From: Afipia sp. 1NLS2
GTDB taxonomy: Bacteria; Pseudomonadota; Alphaproteobacteria; Rhizobiales; Xanthobacteraceae
Assembly (NCBI RefSeq): GCF_000178995.1
Contig: NZ_ADVZ01000001.1
Span: 1-64,000 of the forward strand
DNA: 64,000 nt
Reading direction: 5' to 3'
Shown: piece by piece, positions 6,682-15,244 of the stretch
Layout: each line of letters begins with the position of its first letter
Position numbering within the stretch: position 1 is the stretch's first letter
Program-made: the position numbers and the translations under genes
The notes under the pieces: model-generated
Told to the model about the DNA's origin: nothing
The model's input: only the letters and a program-made list of their open reading frames with translations
Database searches by the model: none

Positions 6682-7036
6682 GGCGTTCTCCCAAAGCTTG
6701 CGACGTTGAGTGCCCTGCCCGACATCGGACCAGCTAACCATGCCGTCCGTCGTCATGAAAAGCCCCACCCTGTGCAAAGTTCCGCACGACGCAGAACTGC
6801 GGCGCATCGGTTTGGAGATGCCCTGGCTCAAAATAAATTCAGGATTGAAAATGGTAACGGCCACGAATGGGCCAGGCTGCGCGTACATCCGGCGCTCGCC
6901 CGGGGCAGATCAGCGATCCGCCTGTTTTTCGTGGCCGTCTCGGCGATGGTGCGGGAGGAGCAGCGACATCGCCGTTATGATGGAGATGGGGACTCAAACC
7001 GGATATTCAAGAGGCCCAACGGCTGCAAGGAACCGC
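6682..7036. other. 355-base interval without a recognisable gene
   Basis: It separates two divergent genes (starts at 6681 minus and 7037 plus) and must hold both promoters. I see no repeat, strong palindrome or credible small gene. The open frames over it (for example 6710-7036, in frame with the DUF72 gene) lack codon character. Confidence 0.4.
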
Positions 7037-7843
7037 ATGGCAAAACAAGGCAGAATTTACATCGGAATCGGCGGCTGGACCTTCGCGCCCTGGCGCGGCG
7101 TGTTCTATCCGGAGAAGCTCGCCCAGTCCAAGGAGCTCGGCTACGCTGCCTCCAAACTGACCTCGATCGAAATCAACGGCACCTATTACGGTTCGCAGAA
7201 GCCGGCCAGCTTCCGCAAATGGGCCGCCGAAGTGCCGAACGGTTTCGTCTTCTCTCTCAAGGGGCCACGCTTCGCCACCAATCGCCGCGTGCTCGCGGAA
7301 GCGGGTGATTCCATCAAGCGGTTCTATGATTCCGGCGTGCTTGAACTCGGCGATAAGCTCGGCCCGGTGCTGTGGCAATTCATGCCGACCAAACAATTCG
7401 ACGAGGCCGATTTCGGCGCATTCCTCGAACTGCTGCCGCGCGACATCGATGGCCGCAAGCTGCGCCATGTGGTCGAGGTTCGCCACGAGAGCTTCCAGAA
7501 CGAGGCCTTCGTCGCGCTGCTCAGAAAATTCTCGACCCCGGTCGTTTATGCAGATCACGCGACTTATCCGGCGATTGCCGACATCACCGGCGATTTCGTC
7601 TATGCCCGCCTGCAAACCGGGCAGGACAGCGTGAAAACCGCATATCCGCCCAAGCAACTCTCGCAATGGGCGCAAAGGCTCCAGACATGGGCCGACGGCG
7701 GCGAGCCTGACGATCTGCCACGCATTGGCAAGAAACTCGCGAAGAAAGAGCCGCGCGACGTGTTCGCCTACATCATCCACGGCGGAAAGGTGCATGCGCC
7801 AGCCGGGGCGATGGAGTTGATCAGCCATGTGAGCGGCAAATAA
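7037..7843 (+). CDS. DUF72 family protein
   Basis: 268 residues of the DUF72 (YecE-like) TIM-barrel family: IYIGIGGWTFAPWRGVFYP at the N-terminus, a SIEINGTYYGSQ strand near residue 46, FSLKGPRF near 73, VVEVRHESFQ near 148 and FVYARLQTG near 188. The biochemical role of the family is not settled. The start at 7037 has AAGGA upstream and matches the usual family N-terminus, so the longer frame from 6710 is rejected. It is followed after 13 bp by a DUF488 gene, a recurrent pairing that suggests an operon and a shared, unknown process. Confidence 0.88.
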   Translation: MAKQGRIYIGIGGWTFAPWRGVFYPEKLAQSKELGYAASKLTSIEINGTYYGSQKPASFRKWAAEVPNGFVFSLKGPRFATNRRVLAEAGDSIKRFYDSGVLELGDKLGPVLWQFMPTKQFDEADFGAFLELLPRDIDGRKLRHVVEVRHESFQNEAFVALLRKFSTPVVYADHATYPAIADITGDFVYARLQTGQDSVKTAYPPKQLSQWAQRLQTWADGGEPDDLPRIGKKLAKKEPRDVFAYIIHGGKVHAPAGAMELISHVSGK

Positions 7844-7856
7844 GAAAACCAAAGCC

Positions 7857-8318
7857 ATGGCAAAGACAAAAAAGATTTTCACCATCGGCTATGAACAGGT
7901 CAGCTCCCGCGCGGTTCTCGACAAGCTTGAGCAGGCCGGCGTCAAGCTGCTGGTCGATGTGCGCGCCATCACATCGTCACGCCGGGCGGGTTTTTCCAAA
8001 AACCAGTTGGCTGCGAGCCTCTATGAGCGCGGCATCGGTTACATCCACTTGCGCGGATTGGGCACGCCGAAGCAAGGCCGCGAGGCAAGACGCAAGGGCG
8101 ACGCCGCGACGATGAAGATAATATACGACGCACACCTGAAAACGCTGCAGGCGGAAAGGGAAATGGACGAACTCGCTCATCTCGTCAAAACGTCCGGCCC
8201 GGTGTGCCTGCTCTGTTTCGAGCGCGACCACACCAACTGCCACCGCCATTTCATCGCCGAGATCATTGAAAAGCGCGATCACGTCACCACGGAAAATCTG
8301 GTTGCGCCGCAACTTTAG
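7857..8318 (+). CDS. DUF488 domain protein
   Basis: 153 residues. The DUF488 signature is present: IFTIGYEQ at the start, LLVDVRAITSSRRAGFSK near residue 31, YIHLRGLGTPK near 62 and the C-terminal CLLCFERDHTNCHRHFIAE near 119, whose Cys/His residues are the conserved core. The family has no assigned reaction. It is probably cotranscribed with the DUF72 gene just upstream (13-bp gap). Cytoplasmic, no signal peptide. Confidence 0.87.
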   Translation: MAKTKKIFTIGYEQVSSRAVLDKLEQAGVKLLVDVRAITSSRRAGFSKNQLAASLYERGIGYIHLRGLGTPKQGREARRKGDAATMKIIYDAHLKTLQAEREMDELAHLVKTSGPVCLLCFERDHTNCHRHFIAEIIEKRDHVTTENLVAPQL

Positions 8319-8438
8319 ATTCTTCCATCCGTTCCGTAGACGTTCTCGCCATGCCTCTAGACGGCGGCGGCGCCTGCCGGTTTACTGGTCTCCGTATTTT
8401 CACGTAGTCAGTTTCAAAATAGCCCCAGAGTTCAGGGC

Positions 8439-9188
8439 ATGCGTTGCGTTCGCGGCCTCACCGTTGCGTGGATTGGCGTAACCTCGGTTCTTGCAGGGCC
8501 GGTGATGGCTGGCTCTTTACCCGACGACTGGTTCGCTGCCTCGCCGCCCAGCAGCCGGGATGCGACCATTCTTTATTTCACTGGCGCCGACCTGTGGCAC
8601 CAAGGCAGCTCTGCTTATGGCGGCGCAGTATGGTCACCCGCCGGACTGGACAGGGATGGCTTCACGCTGAAGACGCTCCTCGCGGGCGGAGACTACCTCT
8701 ATCAGTCTGCGGGAACGGATATACGGGGCGCTGATGTGGTGGCCTCCATTCTGCCAGGCTATCGCTTCAAGCGCGGCAACCTCGAAATCAAGATGTACGC
8801 CGGTCTCGACATCCAGCATCACTGGACGCTGCCCTCCGATCCATCGAACAAGCTGCGCGGTACGCACGCAGGTGTACGCTTCAATATCGACACGTGGTGG
8901 GAGCCTCTCCCGGCCCGGATGATGGTCGCCACCACGCTGACCGGTTCGACCATCGACAACAATTACGGCGTCCGCGCCGCCACCGGATGGCGCATGTTCG
9001 AGCGCCTCTGGTTCGGCCCGGAGATCGAGACCTCGGGTGACCGTACCTACCGGCAATATCGCGCGGGCGCACATGTCACCTCGCTGCAATTCGGCGGCTT
9101 CGAATGGGTCTTCGGCGCGGGCTATGTTCGCGACAACGACAGACGCTCGGGAATGTACGGCCGCTTCAGCCTTCTGACGCGGCGATAA
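8439..9188 (+). CDS. Cellulose biosynthesis BcsS-like outer-membrane protein
   Basis: 249 residues with an N-terminal signal peptide (cleavage near VMAGS, residue 25). The remainder is rich in alternating beta-strand, aromatic and Gly residues, and looks like a small beta-barrel with LPGYRFKRGNLEIKMYAGLD near residue 106 and a C-terminal run of strands. This matches the BcsS family found with alphaproteobacterial cellulose operons. No bcs synthase genes lie nearby, so a direct role in cellulose secretion is inferred from family only. The gene stands alone, convergent with the DUF4189 gene three bases downstream. Confidence 0.7.
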   Translation: MRCVRGLTVAWIGVTSVLAGPVMAGSLPDDWFAASPPSSRDATILYFTGADLWHQGSSAYGGAVWSPAGLDRDGFTLKTLLAGGDYLYQSAGTDIRGADVVASILPGYRFKRGNLEIKMYAGLDIQHHWTLPSDPSNKLRGTHAGVRFNIDTWWEPLPARMMVATTLTGSTIDNNYGVRAATGWRMFERLWFGPEIETSGDRTYRQYRAGAHVTSLQFGGFEWVFGAGYVRDNDRRSGMYGRFSLLTRR

Positions 9189-9191
9189 ACC

Positions 9192-9572
9192 TCAGCCGCG
9201 CGCGTCGCAGGCCCAGGCGCGGATCACGCATTCCTTGCCACCATAGGCGTAACACTTCTTGCTGGCCGCATTTAGCGCACTCGAAATCCGCGGCTCCACG
9301 GCATAGCCGAACGCACCGCAAGGATTTTTCATGTCGATGGCGAGCGCCGCACAGGCGCGCCGCATCGTGATGACGGTGCAGTCGCCCTTGCACTGCTTAC
9401 GGGCGGCGGCGATCGCAGCGTTCTGGTGTTTGTAACCGAAAGCCTGTCCATAGGCGCCACACTTGCCGACAGCAAGCGCGCCCGCAGCATAGGATGGCGC
9501 AGCAAATACGCCGCAGATCAGGATTGCAGCAAAAAACAATCCGGCAAGATGCCGGATCAAGGTGCAAATCAT
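9192..9572 (-). CDS. DUF4189 domain secreted protein
   Basis: 126 residues. A signal peptide ends near SYAAG (residue 30). The mature domain has the DUF4189 pattern of spaced cysteines and small residues: GKCGAYGQAFGY, AAARKQCKGDCTVI, ACAALAIDMKNPCGAFGYA and KKCYAYGGKECVIRAWACD. Eight cysteines suggest disulfide-stabilised periplasmic folding. Function of the family is unknown. It ends three bases from the BcsS-like gene stop on the other strand. Confidence 0.85.
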   Translation of the reverse strand: MICTLIRHLAGLFFAAILICGVFAAPSYAAGALAVGKCGAYGQAFGYKHQNAAIAAARKQCKGDCTVITMRRACAALAIDMKNPCGAFGYAVEPRISSALNAASKKCYAYGGKECVIRAWACDARG

Positions 9573-9634
9573 ATCGCTTCCCCCAAGCGGAAGCGACGTT
9601 ACCGGGAACCGGTTTCAACTTGGTGAATGAAGCC

Positions 9635-11242
9635 TCACCGTTTCGTCAGCAATCTCGCCAACACATCGGGGGTGTCGACATCGAGGAATGCGCTGACGCC
9701 AGTCGCCGGGATCTCAACAACCATTTCGGCATACTTCTGAATGACATGGCGCGCGCCGATGTCGCCTTCGAGCGCCAGCAACTCCTTGAATAATTTACGC
9801 GACCACAACACGGGGTTGCCACGGCGGCCATCCGCCACCGGAATTGTTATCAGACCGTCGCGCTCGGGCGCGTAAGCCTCGATCAACCGGTCAATCAACC
9901 CGCTACCAACAAGCGGCATATCGCCAAGACAGACAATGGCCGCACCGCTGGAGGCAGGGACTGCGTTAATGCCGGTCTTCAGCGACGTTGCGAGTCCGTC
10001 GGCATAATCCGGATTGTGCACGAACCTCACATCGAGGCCCTGCAAGGCCTGTTCGACACGCTCGTGCTGATGGCCGGTCACCACCACAACGGATTCCGCA
10101 CGCGAGGCCAAGGCCTGTTCGACCGCGATACGCACCAGCGGCTTGCCGTCAATCTCGGCGAGCAGCTTGTTGGGCCCACCCATCCGGGTCGAGCGGCCCG
10201 CAGCGAGAATAACGGCAGTCACATCGGTTTCGATCACTGCCTTCTCCGGCTCGCGAGACTGGGGCCGCGAAATGATTTCCATTAGCAGGCCTCCCACACC
10301 CATCGCCGTGATCTCCTCGCGCGTCACCTTGAGGTTGGCGAGAAGCCGCATCAGCACCCAGTCAAAGCCGTTCTCCTTCGGCGAGCGCGCGCAGCCAGGC
10401 GCACCAAGCACCGGCACATTGCCGATCCGCGCCACCAGAAGCAGATTGCCCGGATCAACCGGCATGCCGAAATGCTCGACCTCGCCACCGGCATTCTCGA
10501 CCGCCGATGGAATAATGTCGCGACGGTCCGCAATGGCGGATGCGCCGAAAATCAGGACAAGCTCCGAGCCAAGACTCAGCAACTCTTCAACCACCGCCTT
10601 GAGCGCGGGCTCGCTGTGCTGGACACGCCGCTCGGCGATGATCGAGGCGCCGGCGCGGGCGAGCCGTTCTCTTGTCACCTGCACCGTCTTGTCGATTACC
10701 TTGGGCGCGAGGCCGGGCAGCATCGTCGACACCACGCCAACCCGCTTGACCGCGAATGGCATGATCTTGATCTGGCGCTGCCGCGCGGCTTCCACTGCCT
10801 TGTCGTAAATGCCCTGCTCGATTCCAAAGGGAATAAGTTTCACAGTCGCGATCATCTCGCCTTCGGCCACGGCCTTGAACGCCGGCAGCGTGGCGAAAGT
10901 GATCGATTCATCGACACGGTTGAGCTGATCGACGGCATCACGGTCGATCACAAGGATTCCAGGATGCGCGGCGAACAGATTGCAACGGCCGGTAAATGCC
11001 TTCTCGACGTGAATACCCTCGCCCGCGATTACCCGCGCGATGCCTGCGGCAGCGATATCTTCCGATATGTCACCATCCTCAAGGCGTGCCACCACGATTT
11101 GCTTGATCCCGGCCTGTTCGAGCGCCTTGGCTTCGACAGGCGTAATCAGCGTGCCTTTCTTCAGAACAAAGGAGCTCTGCCGGATCGCATGAACGGCGAC
11201 ACCACCGATGGCTTCCTTGGGCGAAACGGGTCCGAATTTCAT
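9635..11242 (-). CDS. Molybdopterin-binding / MobA-like nucleotidyltransferase fusion (MocA type)
   Basis: 535 residues in two parts. Residues about 1-330 resemble a MoeA/MogA-like molybdopterin-binding region, with FGASAIADRRDIIPSAV near 225. Residues about 340-535 are a MobA-like NTP transferase with AVILAAGRSTRMGGPNKLL near 341 and LGDMPLVGSGLI near 440. This fusion is typical of enzymes that attach CMP or GMP to molybdopterin for xanthine-dehydrogenase or CO-dehydrogenase type hydroxylases. Its ATG overlaps the stop of the XdhC C-terminal gene (ATGA), indicating one operon of three genes. The hydroxylase structural genes are not in the window. Confidence 0.85.
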   Translation of the reverse strand: MKFGPVSPKEAIGGVAVHAIRQSSFVLKKGTLITPVEAKALEQAGIKQIVVARLEDGDISEDIAAAGIARVIAGEGIHVEKAFTGRCNLFAAHPGILVIDRDAVDQLNRVDESITFATLPAFKAVAEGEMIATVKLIPFGIEQGIYDKAVEAARQRQIKIMPFAVKRVGVVSTMLPGLAPKVIDKTVQVTRERLARAGASIIAERRVQHSEPALKAVVEELLSLGSELVLIFGASAIADRRDIIPSAVENAGGEVEHFGMPVDPGNLLLVARIGNVPVLGAPGCARSPKENGFDWVLMRLLANLKVTREEITAMGVGGLLMEIISRPQSREPEKAVIETDVTAVILAAGRSTRMGGPNKLLAEIDGKPLVRIAVEQALASRAESVVVVTGHQHERVEQALQGLDVRFVHNPDYADGLATSLKTGINAVPASSGAAIVCLGDMPLVGSGLIDRLIEAYAPERDGLITIPVADGRRGNPVLWSRKLFKELLALEGDIGARHVIQKYAEMVVEIPATGVSAFLDVDTPDVLARLLTKR

Positions 11243-11955
11243 GCTGGAACACTCACACGTGCGGTATTGATACTCGATGTCGGCAAACGCAAGGCGGCAG
11301 TGATCTGCGCCATCACCGCCACGGCAATCTCGGCCGGCGAAACCGCGCCGATATCCATGCCGATCGGCGAGCGGATGCGGGACAGTGAATTGTCGGTCTC
11401 CCCCGCCGCCTTCAGACGGTCGAGCCGCCTTCCGTGGGTTTTGCGGGAGCCAAGCGCGCCGATATAGAAACAGTCTCTCTCGAGCGCATGCAGCAGCGCG
11501 AAATCGTCGATCTTGGGATCGTGCGTTACGGCCGCCACCGCGGTGTACCGGTCGATGTTCATCGGCGGCAGCACCGTCTCAGGCCAATCCGCGATCACGC
11601 GCACATCGGGAAAGCGCTCGGGCGAAGCAAACGCGGTACGCGGGTCGACGACGCAAACATCGTAGCCGAGAGATTGCGCCAGCGGCGCAAGAGTTTGGCT
11701 GATGTGAACAGCGCCGATGATGACGAGGCGCGCCGTCGGCGCATAGATGTTCAGGAACAGATTCTCGCCATCGACCTGGATCAGCTCGCTTCGGCCCATG
11801 CGCAGATGCTTGTCGAGTTCGACATGCAGCGGGTCTTTCGCAACATCGGCCGCCTTGACGAGCCGCTGTTCTCCAGTCGCGATATTTGTGATCACGACGA
11901 CAGGACGGCGCGCCAGCCGCTCGGCATTCAGTTGCGCCAGGGTGTCCTGCTTCAC
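11239..11955 (-). CDS. XdhC/CoxI family protein, C-terminal (Rossmann) half
   Basis: 238 residues from a GTG at 11955 that lies two bases after the stop of the preceding gene, with GAAGGG upstream. An upstream ATG at 12027 would overlap the neighbour. The XdhC C-terminal Rossmann domain is visible: LVIIGAVHISQTLAPLAQ near residue 79, AVAAVTHDPKIDDFAL near 142 and YIGALGSRKTHGRR near 167. XdhC proteins bind molybdenum cofactor and load it, after sulfuration, into hydroxylases. Here the N- and C-terminal halves are separate genes, translationally coupled. Confidence 0.88.
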   Translation of the reverse strand: MKQDTLAQLNAERLARRPVVVITNIATGEQRLVKAADVAKDPLHVELDKHLRMGRSELIQVDGENLFLNIYAPTARLVIIGAVHISQTLAPLAQSLGYDVCVVDPRTAFASPERFPDVRVIADWPETVLPPMNIDRYTAVAAVTHDPKIDDFALLHALERDCFYIGALGSRKTHGRRLDRLKAAGETDNSLSRIRSPIGMDIGAVSPAEIAVAVMAQITAALRLPTSSINTARVSVPA

Positions 11956-11957
11956 GA

Positions 11958-12290
11958 TCAGCCCTTCGCTTCGATCTTCTCGACGAACACACGAATGGTC
12001 CCGCCGCACGACAAGCCGACCTTCCATGCCGTCTCGTCAGCGACGCCGAATTCAAGCAGCTTCGGCGTGCCGCTCTCGATCACGTCGAGCGCCTCGGTAA
12101 TCACCGCGCCTTCGACACATCCGCCCGACACCGAACCAAGAAACACGCCATCGTCCTTGATAACAAGGTTGGATCCCGCCGGACGCGGCGCCGACCCCCA
12201 GGTCTGCACCACGGTCGCCAGTGCGGCGCCATGGCCGGCATCAACCCAGCCCTCCGCTGCCTGTAACAGATCCTCATCTCGATCCAACAT
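11958..12290 (-). CDS. XdhC/CoxI family protein, N-terminal half
   Basis: 110 residues from ATG at 12290 with AGGAC upstream. The longer frame from 12407 has no ribosome site and an unlikely leader. It carries the XdhC_CoxI motif series: AALATVVQTWGSAPRPAGS near residue 22, GVFLGSVSGGCVEGAVI near 49 and LSCGGTIRVFVE near 93, with the conserved cysteine pair. First gene of the coupled XdhC-N, XdhC-C, MobA-like operon. Confidence 0.88.
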   Translation of the reverse strand: MLDRDEDLLQAAEGWVDAGHGAALATVVQTWGSAPRPAGSNLVIKDDGVFLGSVSGGCVEGAVITEALDVIESGTPKLLEFGVADETAWKVGLSCGGTIRVFVEKIEAKG

Positions 12291-12464
12291 GATCCGTCCT
12301 GCACAAACTTCGGAATATTCCTGTATAAATCCCGCGATGGCCGATCCGGATTTCGAGCATTCGAAAGGCCCGATTATACATGCCTTAAGCCGGATTTGGC
12401 ACCTCACTCTACGCCCATTTGGCCTGCGCGCTTTCGTCCTGTGAAATAAGGCTGGATTTCTATT

Positions 12465-13246
12465 ATGCCAATGATCGACGCCGATGGCTGCCTGCTCAAT
12501 GTCTCCGTCGAAGGCCGCGACGGCGGCCCCACACTGATGCTCTCCAATCCGCTCGGGACAACGCTACAGGTCTGGGAGCCGCAGATGGCAGCCCTGACCC
12601 GATTCTTTCGCGTCATCCGGTACGACCGGCGCGGTCATGGCAAATCGGGCACGCCCCCGGCCCCTACACCGTCGCGGATTTCGGCCGGGATGCGCTGGCC
12701 ATCCTCGACGACCTCAACATCGCACGTACGCATTGGTGCGGCCTCTCGATCGGCGGCGCGGTCGGACAATGGCTCGCGGCGAACGCACCGGAGCGGATCG
12801 ATCGTCTGGTGCTTGCCAACACCACCTGCCACGTTTCCGACCCGGCGCCCTGGCAGGCCCGCATCAAGACCGTGACTGAAAAGGGCCTCGACGCGATCGC
12901 CGATGGCGTCATGGCCGGATGGTTCACCGAGGAATTTCGCGATCGTGAACCGCAAACGGTCAACCGCATCCGTACCATGCTGACCTCCAATTCGATCGCC
13001 GGTTACACGGCAAGTTGCGGTGCGCTGATCGGGCTCGATTTGCGAGAAGCCCTGCCGCGCATCAAGGCGCAGACGCTGATCATTGCCGGGCGTTATGACG
13101 CATCATCGCCATTGCAAATGGCGGCCACGATCCGCGCGGGCATTCCGGGTGCAAGTCTTACGATCCTCGAGGCCGCACACCTGTCCAACGTCGAAGCCCC
13201 CTATGGCTTCAACGAAGCGCTGACCGGCTTTCTCACGCAGCGTTAG
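12465..13246 (+). pseudogene. pcaD: 3-oxoadipate enol-lactonase-like alpha/beta hydrolase, broken by a -1 frameshift
   Basis: The N-terminal part (ATG 12465) gives LMLSNPLGTTLQVWEPQMAA and RYDRRGHGKSGTPP. The rest continues in the next frame with GPYTVADFGRDALAILDDL, the nucleophile elbow CGLSIGGAVGQWLAANAPER and the C-terminal AGRYDASSP and EAAHLSNVEAP. The break is at the C5 run 12654-12658, where one base appears missing. Restoring it gives about 260 residues, the normal PcaD length. PcaD hydrolyses beta-ketoadipate enol-lactone in the protocatechuate/catechol pathway. No other pca genes are near. Either a decaying gene or a sequencing error. Its stop overlaps the convergent membrane gene by 14 bases. 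Confidence 0.82.
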
Positions 13247-13760
13247 AGGACGAGATCACACTCGACGGCTGGCGACCGACATACGGCACGTCGGCACGTG
13301 TGCGCTCGTGCACGCCGCCCTCGACCAGCAGCACGATGCCTGCCGCAAGCAGCATCAAAAGCTCGGTGGCATGGAGCCGAATTGCGGCGGCCTCACCGAC
13401 ATAAGAGGCCGCAAGCATACTGCCGAAGCTGATGAGGCTGCCGAGCGTCAGCGCGAAGGCAAGCGCCTCCTCTGCACCGCGCCTGCGCCACAGCGCCTCG
13501 CGAATCACCAGAAACAGGAATGTGAGAAAAAAAGCCGCCACCAGAAATTTCGACAGCGCGAACAGCCAGGCGAAACGGACGAGCCCAAGCGCCGACCACG
13601 ACAGATGATCACTCACGAACATCGCGGGCGCGATATTGGCGGGCTCATACATCCCGCGAACCGGCGACATCACGACCTTGAAGGCGGAGATCGTCCAGTT
13701 CGGAATGAAATAGCAAGCCAGCATCACACCGTTGAAAATGCCGAGCCGCCATCCCTTCAT
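13233..13760 (-). CDS. Hypothetical membrane protein (175 aa)
   Basis: Starts at 13760 (MKGWRLGIFNGVML), eight bases after AAGGAG; the frame from 13829 is longer but unsupported. Four hydrophobic segments are visible, near residues 5-25, 58-85, 105-125 and 130-150, with a charged C-terminal tail. I do not recognise a named family. Probably an inner-membrane protein of the kind annotated as hypothetical in related genomes. Its 3' end overlaps the broken pcaD gene. Confidence 0.7.
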   Translation of the reverse strand: MKGWRLGIFNGVMLACYFIPNWTISAFKVVMSPVRGMYEPANIAPAMFVSDHLSWSALGLVRFAWLFALSKFLVAAFFLTFLFLVIREALWRRRGAEEALAFALTLGSLISFGSMLAASYVGEAAAIRLHATELLMLLAAGIVLLVEGGVHERTRADVPYVGRQPSSVISSSNAA

Positions 13761-13878
13761 CGTCTCGCTCCTTCCGCACCCAAAAAGGGCACACCCTCGC
13801 GCAGTGCCACGCGAACTCAAGAGCGGCAATCTAAACCGTCTGTTTACGTTAACAGGCTAGGCCAATGGCCGATACCAA

Positions 13879-13907
13879 GAAAAAAACCCCGCCAAAAGCG
13901 GGGTTTT
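13879..13907. terminator. Bidirectional rho-independent terminator
   Basis: CCCCGC / GCGGGG arms (13887-13892 and 13898-13903) with loop CAAAA, preceded by six A's and followed by TTTT. It lies 35 bp beyond the stop of the Gln/Gly-rich gene on the minus strand and reads with a T-run in that direction. Confidence 0.9.
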
Positions 13908-13941
13908 CCTCAAGTTTCTCAGTGAACTTGTCCACAGCCCG

Positions 13942-14088
13942 CTAGTGGCCGCCCTTCTGGCCACTCTGCTGCTGGCCGCCCTGCTTGGAGCCCTGCTGCT
14001 GTTGCTGCTGGCCGGGCTTCTGTCCGCCGCCCTGCTGTTGCTGACCGGGTTTCTGGTTCTGCTGCGACTGCTGGTTCTGGTTCGACAT
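13942..14088 (-). CDS. Gln/Gly-rich low-complexity small protein (48 aa)
   Basis: ATG at 14088 is preceded by AGGAGA and the gene ends just before a good terminator, so it is a real transcription unit despite its size. The protein consists almost entirely of Gln, Gly, Lys, Ser and Asn in short repeats (QQNQKPGQQQQGGG and relatives) ending in GQKGGH. It has no hydrophobic core, so it should be disordered. I know no function. The larger overlapping frame from 14198 is an artefact. Confidence 0.7.
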   Translation of the reverse strand: MSNQNQQSQQNQKPGQQQQGGGQKPGQQQQQQGSKQGGQQQSGQKGGH

Positions 14089-14321
14089 TGGTTTATGTCT
14101 CCTGTTGAACGCCCCTTCCAACAGCCGCCCCCGAACCACGTTCCGCTATATCTCCGGTTCCTTTTCAGCATCCCGTGATCCGGCCGGTTCCTCCCCAATC
14201 AGGCCGCGCAACTGTCCGCCGCAGTTGCCGCACCCGGTTCCCGCTGATAAAAATTTCCCATTCCAACGTCTTGGCTGCCGGAGCCGGGAACGCCGAACCA
14301 CAACGCCAACCGCGGCAGCCG

Positions 14322-15236
14322 ATGGATTATTTCGCACAACAGCTCATCAACGGACTGGTGCTCGGCTCGATCTACGGGCTGATCGCGATCGGCTACACGA
14401 TGGTCTACGGCATCGTCGGCATGATCAATTTCGCCCACGGCGACATCTTCATGATCGGCGGCTTCATCGCCCTGATTTCATTCCTCGTGCTGGTGTCGCT
14501 TGGCATCACCGCCGTTCCCGTCGTGCTGCTGCTGGTCGTTCTCGTGGCGATGGCGACCACTGCACTGTACGGCTGGACGGTCGAGCGCATCGCCTACCGG
14601 CCGCTGCGTCATTCCTTTCGCCTCGCCCCCATGCTTTCGGCGATCGGTATGTCGTTCGTGCTGTCGAACTTTTCGCAGGTCGCGCAAGGCGCCCGCGTAA
14701 AGCCCGTGCCGCCGATCATTACCGGCGGCTATACGCTGTTCGAGCAGGACGGCTTTGTCGTCCGCCTGTCCAACATCCAGATCATCGTCGTTGTGACCAC
14801 CGTAGTGCTGCTCGCGATCTTCTCGTGGATGGTGACACGCACGCGGCTCGGCCGCGACATGCGCGCCTGCGAGCAGGACCAGACCATGGCGGCGCTGCTC
14901 GGCGTCGATGTCGACCGCACGATTTCCATGACCTTCGTAATCGGCGCGTCGCTCGCCGCGGTCGCGGGCATGATGTACCTGCTCTATTACGGCGTGGTCG
15001 ATTTCTACATGGGGTTTGTGGCGGGCATCAAAGCCTTCACCGCCGCCGTGCTTGGCGGCATCGGCTCGCTCCCCGGCGCCATGCTCGGCGGGCTTGCCAT
15101 CGGACTCATCGAGACGCTCTGGTCCGCCTATTTCTCCTCCGAATATAAGGACGTCGCCGCCTTCTCGATCCTGATCGTCGTGCTCATCTTCCTGCCGACC
15201 GGCCTTCTCGGCCGTCCCGAAGTCGAAAAAGTCTGA
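14322..15236 (+). CDS. livH: Branched-chain amino acid ABC transporter permease LivH
   Basis: 304 residues with about eight membrane segments. The N-terminus DYFAQQLINGLVLGSIYGL and the following TMVYGIVGMINFAHGD are the standard LivH opening. TAAVLGGIGSLPGAMLGG near residue 240 is the permease loop that contacts the ATPase. I placed the start at 14322, the family start, although the ribosome site is weak. The in-frame ATG at 14175 would add about 50 unrelated residues. First gene of the operon livH-livM-livG-livF-DUF6867-binding protein. Confidence 0.93.
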   Translation: MDYFAQQLINGLVLGSIYGLIAIGYTMVYGIVGMINFAHGDIFMIGGFIALISFLVLVSLGITAVPVVLLLVVLVAMATTALYGWTVERIAYRPLRHSFRLAPMLSAIGMSFVLSNFSQVAQGARVKPVPPIITGGYTLFEQDGFVVRLSNIQIIVVVTTVVLLAIFSWMVTRTRLGRDMRACEQDQTMAALLGVDVDRTISMTFVIGASLAAVAGMMYLLYYGVVDFYMGFVAGIKAFTAAVLGGIGSLPGAMLGGLAIGLIETLWSAYFSSEYKDVAAFSILIVVLIFLPTGLLGRPEVEKV

Positions 15237-15244
15237 GTACCGGC

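Noticed and set aside
14204-14321. Extended N-terminus of LivH
   Set aside because: The extra residues do not match the family start, which is at 14322.
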